This document shows positions 55,921 to 64,000 of a DNA stretch of 64,000 nt, piece by piece. The DNA lies in the NCBI GenBank assembly GCA_947396885.1, contig OX377201.1, forward strand, positions 4,321,879 through 4,385,878. The letters are read 5' to 3'. The stretch comes from Heligmosomoides polygyrus polygyrus. Lineage: Eukaryota > Nematoda > Chromadorea > Rhabditida > Heligmosomidae. The position numbers and the translations under genes are program-made. The first letter of the stretch is position 1; each line of letters opens with the position of its first letter. The notes beneath the pieces are model-generated. The model did no database searches. It was not told the origin of the DNA and saw nothing but the letters and a program-made list of their open reading frames with translations.

Positions 55921-57302
55921 TACCCAGCAAATTTCTCCTGCCTGTAGCTAAGAATAGGAGAAGATATGTAGCTGCAATAAAGGAGTTTAGTAAAGTGCGA
56001 TCCACTCCTAGAGGCTATTTCATATTCTGTCTTTTAAAGTTGAAACCTTACGAAGCAGGTTTCATAAGAACGAGAAAAAAAATAACGCAAGTGTACCTCA
56101 CTTAGAAAGACGATTTGAAAAATGTGGATTTATTTAGGAGATATCTTGACCAAAGGCTTAAGAAGATGTAATTTTAATTCCAAGTTGTAGGGTATCTCCA
56201 TTCTTTCACTTATGTCTCACTACTTACGATTAGGTTTTGTATTGGCACTTTTGTTCTTATATTTTTGTGTATCTTTATCCAGTTTGTCTGTTTCGATCGT
56301 TTATTTGTATTTCGATTTTCACAGTTGTTGTTTTGAGAACGCGACTTTGCTCGCGTCCCGAAATAAAAATGAATAAATAAAAATACCTACATTTGTGTAG
56401 CATCTACAGCATTGTTGCATGCAGTTCGTCTAACTTTACTCGATATCTAATGCTCTCGAGTAATTCACGTGCTGTTAGAACCAGGCAAAGTGCATTCTTG
56501 AAAACAGTACAAAATTGTGTTAGAAATCTGAAAGAACTGTACACCTAATGCATTCGTAGACTTAGGGCTGAGTAATACCTATTCATTCATTAAAACAAAC
56601 ATGCCTAAAGTGCATGAGCTGTGTTGCCAGCTTTTGGAGATGCTCTGAAGAATGTACCTTGGTTTTGCAATAACGAAGGTTGACTTAGACTGTCCGTTCC
56701 ATTTCGACGACGGATATGAGGCCCCCTCTGGTCTAAAACTATAATGGTCCATCTTTCTGATTGACTAAGTCGAGCTTCATTGTTGCAAACCGAAGCTATA
56801 ACCCTTTAGCTCAAGGGAGCAACTGCTTTGGAAGGATTTTGATCGTGTAGAGGCTTCAGAGTTTTGAATTTCTCGAAGGAGACACTTTTTATATCAACCA
56901 TAGATTTCTCGTTAAAAAAAGCGCACAAAATGGAGGCTGGAAGGGTTTTCTTTAACCTCGGTGACATTAGATTGTCAAACGTAACTGTTCAGGACATCAA
57001 CTTTCAAAATAGCAGATCGAAGAAGATTCGTTCACCATTAGTGTTCAGATATGTCGCCGAAGCAGCATAACTGTGATTCAAGCGCTTAAGCGATCAACTA
57101 GAAGGGCAACTGCAGTCGACCGAAGAAATTCACAGGCTGTTGAACAGTATTTCTCCTAGAATTCAGAACAATTCTCTATGCGGAGGGGTTGAAACGGGTC
57201 TTTCAGCAAGCTTTACCCATTTCAAACTCGTGCTCAAAGTGGTCGCTTCCACTGCGAGTAAAGTCCTGTTCATCTACCGGCAAAATTTTACTGGTGAACC
57301 AA

Positions 57303-59068
57303 GGGTGTCTCAAAAAAATGTATACACTGTTTGAAAGGTGATAACTTTACTCACAGTAAATGAACTCAAGGTGTTAAGGGCTCATATGGATGCTTTAAAA
57401 TTGAAATTTTGTGCCGTATGAGCGGCATGTCAAGAGCGTCGAAGAAGTCGTGAAGATGATGAACTTCCGACTACGTACCCACCTATTCGACTCCACTTCC
57501 TGCCCTGACATACGCGTCAGAGACCTGGGCCACCCCGACAGCAGGATGAACACGAAATCAGCGTGGAATCGAGAGGACAATGCTCGGAGTGACACGACTC
57601 ACGCAAGTGAGAGAAGGCCTCCGGGGTTTCGAGCTTCAGCGATGTCCGAAGACGCTGTCGCATGGGCCAAGTCGTCGAAAATTAGGTGGGCCGGCCACTA
57701 ATGCGATTCGCAGACACCCGCTGGACAAGACCCATCACCGACTGTATTCCGCGGGATGTCAAGAGAACACCAGGACGCCCACCAACGCGTTTGTCGGACT
57801 TCTTTGTGAAAGCCCTGAACGACCGATATGACGCTCTTCGTGTCCCTCGAGCGAGGAGGATCCATTGGAGCACTCTGGCACGCGACAGGGACGAATGGAG
57901 ACGCTGCCGGCGCCCGCTTGAGCAAGTCGATGATCAACGGGACGGCAGGTGATACTGGTGATACAGGTGATGAGCGGCATGAAATGCGCCATGCACTCGG
58001 CTGCAGTCTTGCATTTTACACTCGATTGTGTTTCGCTTGAATGTCTGTTGTAGTTTCTCCACAAAGCGGCCATATCGATTGATTCTCGCTTTAAAGGTTC
58101 AAACTTAAAAACGCACTACATAATGCTTTCGAAAATGAAGGGTATCCTGAAAATGCAGGTACTATTTGGAAGGTTCTAACATTGCTGCTAGTGAAGCCTT
58201 TGAAGGTGTTTGAGACTTATATGGAAGCGCTGGGTAGCGGGATTTCCGTGGCGTGTAAACAGCCAAGATTGTGCCATGTCCGCCTGAAACTTTTCATTTC
58301 CAACTCGATTGATTGTGCATGGGCTAAATCATGTTACAATACTGCTACTACTTGGCCTGATTAAACTGTGATGTGTTGTACTTGACAGTCACGTTAAAGA
58401 AACATGACATGCGAGTTTATTGATTGCACAATTTAAATGGGGGCAGGGGCCCTATTTTCCAAGAAGGATTCATGTGGACTGATGAGGCAACATTCAAGCA
58501 GGATGGTGAGGTTAATAGTATAATTACGGCTACTGGGCAACTGAAAACGTTAGAAGAAGCACATCAAAGGTTAATCTCGCCAAGCAGTAACAAGATTGTG
58601 GCAAGCATTCAGGTCCTGCACAACTAATCGAGTCTGAAATGCAAGCTTTCAGGTGGGGGCATAGCACGATCTTGACTATTTGCAGGCCATAAAATCCCGT
58701 TACCCTTCTCTTTCATATGAGTTTTAAACATCTTCAAAACCTTCATTAGCAGCGATGTTAGAACCTTTCAAACAGTGCCTTATTTTTGCAAGCCGTAGTG
58801 TACCTTCGAGTTCCAAATCTCAAGAGAAGAACAAATCAATCGATGCGACCATTTTGTGAAGAAATTGGAAGGAGTATTCAGACGAAAATGATCAATCGAG
58901 TGTCAAACGCAAAGTTTAAGACGAGTGCACGCATTCCATATCGCTCATATGTCATAAGATTTCCATTTTCTTAAGCTTTCATATGAACTTTTAACTTCTT
59001 CAGTACCTTTATTGTTAGCAAAGTTCATCATCTTTCAAACAGTGTATACATTTTTTTGAGACGCTCTG
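57303..59068 (+). mobile_element. DNA transposon with long inverted termini (copy B)
   Basis: Counterpart of 4394-6165, with the same nested order: outer terminus, RTE tail (57411-57955), inner inverted repeat, DEATF transposase fragment (58424-58627), inner repeat, outer terminus. Differences are mainly single-base indels. Confidence 0.65.
57411..57955 (+). pseudogene. RTE LINE (type B), C-terminal domain (copy B)
   Basis: Same domain as 4495-5050. Here one extra C near 57535 keeps VRDLGHPDSRMNTKSAW in frame, so this copy reads better at that point. Confidence 0.85.
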
Positions 59069-59724
59069 TATAGTTAACTTCACACTTGCTTTAGCCATTT
59101 GGACCGCAGGACGTTTTTATTCACGTAAATTAAGCTATTTTCAACATTACACAATGCTAACATTTCTAGTTACGATTACTTACACTCACTGTTAACTCCA
59201 AATAGAGAGCACTACGAATCACAAAATATGCAAAGCATTCAAAGCCTGCCGCCCGCATGCACTTTGCGTGAGCGTGCATTTATTATTTGCGCATGCGATA
59301 CATGACTAGGCAAAGGGGCCTAGTCATGCATCGCTTGTGAAGCAGGGTTATTCACCGCGCTTCACCCTAAGGTTGAAGGTACATATAGTGAAGGAAAGGT
59401 GGGGAAAACCTTGGTAGCTAAAGCAGATGAAGGAAGAGGTCAAAAGGATAGAGCGGCGGCTACAATTAGCACCCAGCGTCGAAGAATCTTATCGAACGGC
59501 ACCGGACTGATAACGCTTGAGCCGCCAGTGCAACACCCTCTGCAGCATTATTCACGAACCAACCTCAGAGCGACCTCTCAACCGTATTGACGGTTTCTCA
59601 TCGGTTCCCCCGTAGTAATAATCCTCATCATCAATTTTAGCTGCAACCTATGCCATGGTTTCCGCAGGGAGGACATCTCAACTACGCCGATTGCGGCAAG
59701 TTAGAAAGAAACAGAAAAAATGAA

Positions 59725-60045
59725 TGGCATCCACAAAAATTGATAGTTTGATCAATCTCAATTGATAGTGGTCGATACTTCAAAAACAAAGTTCCGATTC
59801 GTGTTCAACGACCTCGATTTTCCCCAGGGCTGAAGTTTCGGACCACACAAACGACATCCACAGAAAATCTATGGTTTGATCAATATCGATCGAGATGGCA
59901 ATGGATACCTCAAAAACGAACATCAGATCCGTGTTGTTCAGAGACCTCGAGAACCCCCAGGGATGAAGTTTTGAACCGCTTAAACGACATCCACAGAAAA
60001 TCGATATCTTGTTCAATATCGATTGATGGCAATCGATACTTCAAG
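59725..60045. repeat. ~130 bp tandem triplication (copy B)
   Basis: Counterpart of 6818-7135 with the same three units. Confidence 0.75.
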
Positions 60046-60589
60046 ATCGAACTTCAGATCCGTGTAGGATATATGTAGATGCTTCCCTCAGAACAGAAAT
60101 ATAGACTGTTCTTCGCCAAACGACCCGTGCGCAGTAGTGGTGGAAAGGAGTCCGTGGCTCATCTACATACGTAGGATGTAGGAAAGCGAGGAATGCGTAT
60201 TTGGTGAAAAATTTATGAAAACGACTTCGCATTCTCTTGCTTTCTATTCTCATAAAAAAGAAACTAATGGACTCTCATCCAGTTAAAGCTTGAAAAATTT
60301 GTGCATTAGCGGTGAATAGACGGTCGAGGAGCCTGGTAGAATTGCAATTGAACACGTTGACAACGCACTTTTTCCGGTCGCGTCGGACAATGCGTCCCAA
60401 TTTGGGACGCACCTCTATTAAAATTATTTCGAAACCACTGATTTCGATCATACTTCGCCTCGGGCAGTTTTTCTGGGAATGCTGACCACGAATCCGAAGC
60501 CCGTTTCACCGAATACGGCCGAAGGCCTTCCAGATCGGCAACTAGCGTGATCGGGTTAGAATCACCTATTTGGCCCAAACTTCGCTTAG

Positions 60590-60873
60590 GATAAGGATAA
60601 AAGACGACGCTACTCGATCCCTTTTGGGATGCGCCACGCATTCTACTTCTACGAGATATCATGGGGGCGTGTTGAATTTGGTTACACAATAACTTACGGT
60701 GGCCATCCGATGAACAAGTCAGCGCTTTATCCTTCCCAGACAAGTCTGGTACCAATTCATCGACTCCGGAGGAATGGAAGGCTTGGCTGGCCTGGACGGG
60801 AAATCCGAACCAGGAACCTGGTGTCGAGTGCACGCGACAGCCGGCGCCTCTTCCGACTGCCCTACACGCGCCC
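60590..60873 (-). mobile_element. tRNA-derived SINE, complete
   Basis: Runs from GGATAAGGATAAAAGACGAC to CCTACACGCGCCC, with the head (minus strand) at 60820-60873. It forms the right edge of duplication copy B. Confidence 0.85.
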
Positions 60874-60884
60874 TTCAACTTTGC

Positions 60885-61290
60885 TTAGGGGGGGGGTTTA
60901 TTTGGGATGCTGAACACGATCCGGATGTGCGTTTCACCAAATACAGCGCGCTGCGGTAGGTACAGGTAAATTAGGGTGATCAGTCGTCTGATTATTGAAA
61001 TAACAGCTAATAATTAAAGTACACTCACATCAAATTTCTGATTTCTGGTTATCAATGATAAACGAACTGAAGACAGACTTACTTCTTATAGTCAACGCCC
61101 TAAGCAGCCACACTAGGCAATATTTGAGCCAAGTCGGTGATTCTGACCTATCCACCTTAGTTGTCAATATGGGAAGCCTTTGGCTATATTCGGTGAAACG
61201 AACATCGGATTCGTGTTCAGCATCCCAAATAACCCTTAGGGTGATGTTTGGGTTACGGGATGTCGTGTAGTGATGGATTTGGTCCCACAC
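60885..61290. repeat. Repeat family with GATGCTGAACACGA / TTTCACC-AATA blocks
   Basis: GGGATGCTGAACACGATCCG and CGTTTCACCAAATACAGC occur at 60900-60960, and inverted versions (TATATTCGGTGAAACGAAC, GTGTTCAGCATCCC) at 61175-61235. Related words occur at 7545-7680 and in the 130 bp tandem repeats. There is a G9 run at 60888. Confidence 0.55.
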
Positions 61291-61439
61291 GACAGGACGC
61301 AAAAATAGCTCTGGTCGTCGGCTCTTTCTATCCTGCATATTCGCCTCGGAAAGTTGGGATCTCCAGGAGAGGACGAAAGCTCTATTAGTGTCGTGCAGTG
61401 GATAAAGAGTACAAAGATCTGACTGGAACAATTCAGTAA

Positions 61440-62480
61440 GAGCGAGAAGGCCCTCCGGTGTTCCGAGGTTCGGATATCAGTTACGCTGTCGCGTGGGCCA
61501 AGTCGTCGAAAATTAGGTGGGCCAGCCACGTAATGAGATTCGCAGACACCTGCTGGACAGGAGCCGTCGCTGATTGGATTCCGCGGGATGACAAGAGAAC
61601 ACCAGACAAGTATCACCGGATCTGCCTGCTGTTCGTAGTCTACCAGCTGCTCACTCGAGTCATTCTGAATAGGGCCAGCAGATTGCTGGACGAAGGACAG
61701 TCATGTCGGCAAGCAGGATTTCAAAGAGGTTTCAACCCCTTTGACCAGTGACCACATTTACACCGTGAGGATAATCGAAGAGCCGCGAGAGTACAAGCTG
61801 CCGCTGTGCCTTACGTTCATCAACCTGAAGAAGGCGTTCGACTCAGCCAAAAGTGACACGGTCGTTGAAGCTCTGCTCACTCACGGCGTTCCTGCCCAGT
61901 ACATAGAGTCATTCGTGAGCTGTGTAGTGAATTCATGACCAGGATTTCACCATTCTACAAGAAGCCGTCATCATCATCAGCGTCAAGAGAAATGTACGGC
62001 AAGGGGATACTACATCACCGAGGGTCTTCAGCTCCACGCCGCGGAAGTGAAGATCCAAATTCACCGCCTACGCCTGGCCGACGTCACGTTGATATCACTA
62101 TGCTCAAGTTAAGCAGAGCGAATACAGGTCGACTTCGATCGTGCGTGTGATACGCAGGACCGCAGGTGAATTTCACAGAGACGAAGTTCAAAGAAAACTT
62201 ATGAGTTTCTGATATATGTACTAATTAATGTTTTCCACAGAAACATGGCAGGACGAGAGCCTTCACCGACGTGTAATGATGTAAAGGGAACACCAGGACG
62301 CCCACCAACGCGTAGGTTGGACTTCTTCGTGAAAGCCCTGAATGAATGATATAACGCTCTTCGTGTCCCTCGAGCGAGGAGGATCCATTGGAGCACTCTG
62401 GCACGCATCAGGGAAGCTGATGGTCCTTGAAGCAAAGCCGACCAACTGGAAACCAGGCGATACAGGTGACACATATAAGA
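61440..62480 (+). pseudogene. Type B RTE with an RT segment of another RTE nested inside it
   Basis: The C-terminal domain (SKIRWASHVMRFADTCW, ADWIPRDDKRTP) is cut at 61605 and resumes at 62288 ([25 protein letters not shown]). GAACACCAG is repeated on both sides (61597-61605 and 62288-62296). The 682 bp between them encodes an RT segment: RICLLFVVYQLLTRVILNRA, RQAGFQRGF, FINLKKAFDSAK (catalytic Asp of motif A is Asn) and LADVTLI in place of the FADD box. Confidence 0.8.
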
Positions 62481-62516
62481 AAAGTGGAAAATTTTTAACA
62501 CACGGTAGAGAATTAT

Positions 62517-62790
62517 GGATAAAGGACTGCGTTGCTTGATCCCTTTTGGTATGCGCCTCGCACTCTACTTCTATAGGATGTCGCAGGGACAATTTGAATA
62601 CGTATTTTACCTGTGCAGTGCCTCTCTTCGGGGTTGATAAACACCAGACCTGCGTAGGAGGAACGAAATCTGGCTTGTCATCGAAAACCCACCGAAAACC
62701 TACCCAAGGCCAAATATGAGTTCAGTTTGATTCCACGATATCTCGTTCAAGTATATTACGCAGCGCCTCCCAACAGGGACTGAATAGCAC
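62517..62790. mobile_element. Two SINE tail halves in inverted orientation
   Basis: AAAGGACTGCGTTGCTTGAT...GGATGTCGCAGGGACAATTT (minus-type) at 62517-62625 faces CAAGGCCAAATATGAGTTCA...ACTGAATAGCACCGCCC (plus-type) at 62690-62790, so the locus is a short imperfect palindrome of SINE tails without tRNA-like heads. Confidence 0.65.
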
Positions 62791-62799
62791 CGCCCTTAT

Positions 62800-64000
62800 G
62801 TTTTATACTATAACTGCATTCAGATTTGAGTTGAACTATTCTATAGCACGCTATCTCGCTCTATCAAAAATGTGCTTACATTTTCATAAACGAAACCCAG
62901 TAATTTACTTGCAGAAGAGGAACAAATTCAGTTGAGAAAATCGATGAGTGATATTTGCGAAGCTTCTTATGGGGCTGGCGGCCCATAGTGAATCAGAGCA
63001 TTTATTACATTCCTATGGTCACCAGAAATGAATTGTATTTACCATTTCCACGAATTGGACACTTTTCAAATCAAATTGGATACTCTTGGCCAGCTTTAAG
63101 ACTTTTTCATTTCATTTCATTTATTGAGAATGAGACTTTTGAGATCAAACTGAGCTCCTCCAAATCTAAATCACCTTCAAGCTGGTTAAACTACAGACAC
63201 ACTAATAAGATGGTAAAAATAATTGTTTGTTGAAGGAAAATTTGGTACGACTTGCTTTGAAATTTTTTTTAGTTGACCCTCCCCGATAAGTGTAGTAATT
63301 TTACAGGATTTTTTGTTTTTGAGAAATATATTAAATTATATTTTGATTTAAAGCGCAACAAGTTTCCAATCCAAAAATTTAGTGTATTCAAGGAGAAAGG
63401 CGCACCATGCACTCGAGGAGCACGTCGCAATGTTTATTTGATTGATCGCGTAAATGCTGCTAACATAAAGCTTTAAAGTGAGGATATGCGTATTTTACAA
63501 ATGCTGCATGTTGCATTGTTTTAGGTGTGAAATTCAATGCAAACCAAAATTTTCCAATCAGTCGAACAAAAATTGCGACGTCTTGGACGAGGACATGGCG
63601 CAAACTATTTTTTGGCATTAAAAAAATGGCTGCCCATATAGTTCTTAAAACAAGCCTTAATCCATTGTTTTTCATTAAAAAATAAGAAATTTGTAAAACT
63701 TTAAACAGTGAGTTTACTAATTGAAAAGTGGATTAATACTTCAAAGAAAGTTATACCAAAATTTTCCTTGAAAAAATTAGTCATTTTGGAGAGACTCACT
63801 CATCTTTTTGGAGAGACTCTAGTTTAATGTAGAAGAAGCTCATTTCAATTCGGAACAGTTCGCGTTGATTTCAAAAGTCTTAGACTAGCTTAGAAGGGTG
63901 TCCAGTCTGATTTGAAAAGTATCGAATTCGACGTGAAAATGCTATATAAAAAATTCGTACAACTTCGCTGCAGATAAACAAACGGACATTTTATCTGCGA
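62800..64000. other. No recognisable gene
   Basis: AT-rich. Short frames (92 codons at 62955-63233, 67 at 63273-63476, 71 on the minus strand at 63460-63675) have no motif I can name. GTCATTTTGGAGAGACTC is imperfectly repeated near 63780-63820. Confidence 0.4.

Larger units (their letters stand above)
52911..60615. repeat. Segmental duplication, copy B
   Basis: Direct repeat of 1-7709, about 45 kb from it. The CR1 fragment at its left edge continues further left here, so the duplication may have begun at or before window position 1. The right edge coincides with a complete SINE (60590-60873), whereas copy A's SINE is cut by the foldback. Confidence 0.93.

Overview
This window reads as nematode genomic DNA, most likely from a clade V strongylid (hookworm-like) worm. 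The evidence is short introns with TTTCAG-type acceptors, a probable trans-splice acceptor directly before a start codon, and layered RTE, CR1-like, mariner, Tc1-like and tRNA-derived SINE families. It is an accessory, transposon-dominated stretch. No intact autonomous element was found and only a few pieces look like host genes. The species is an inference from repeat style.

Layout. 1-7709 is one copy of a >7.7 kb segmental duplication; its partner is 52911-60615. Each copy carries, in order, a CR1-like 3' fragment, a deleted RTE element, a DNA transposon with long terminal inverted repeats that contains an RTE tail, and a ~130 bp tandem triplication; both copies end at a SINE. 7828-12800 is a ~5 kb foldback element: two ~1.2 kb inverted arms, each continuing into its own ~146 bp satellite array, around a ~255 bp spacer. 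15072-17996 is a decayed but nearly full-length RTE. 20630-21025 is a 396 bp element flanked by a 12 bp target duplication and carrying a complete-looking minus-strand hammerhead ribozyme. 23520-28140 is a nested locus: a mariner relic was split by an insertion, and a CR1-like LINE then arrived flanked by ~826 bp direct repeats. 28480-31160 is a chimeric minus-strand RTE. 32250-35165 packs SINEs, a Tc1-like deletion derivative and a CR1 fragment split by a 100 bp perfect-hairpin MITE. 36928-42067 holds two mariner relics, each abutting an unusual simple-sequence element, plus a minus-strand RTE. 43390-44836 holds an RTE tail and a piggyBac-like MITE. 47798-48868 holds the 3' exons of a protein tyrosine phosphatase gene. 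49340-51088 is satellite and large palindromes running into a 200 bp assembly gap. 51428-52063 is a small three-exon gene with a membrane anchor. 61440-62480 is RTE nested in RTE.

Host-gene candidates, all from splice-phase reasoning without expression data: the PTP (minus strand), the three-exon type II membrane protein (minus strand), single exons near 13.6 kb and 36 kb, and a 58-codon ORF at 42.2 kb. The clearest theme is retroelement decay: several reverse transcriptases have lost or altered the catalytic [YF]xDD box, and most elements are interrupted by younger ones, which gives a readable relative chronology.
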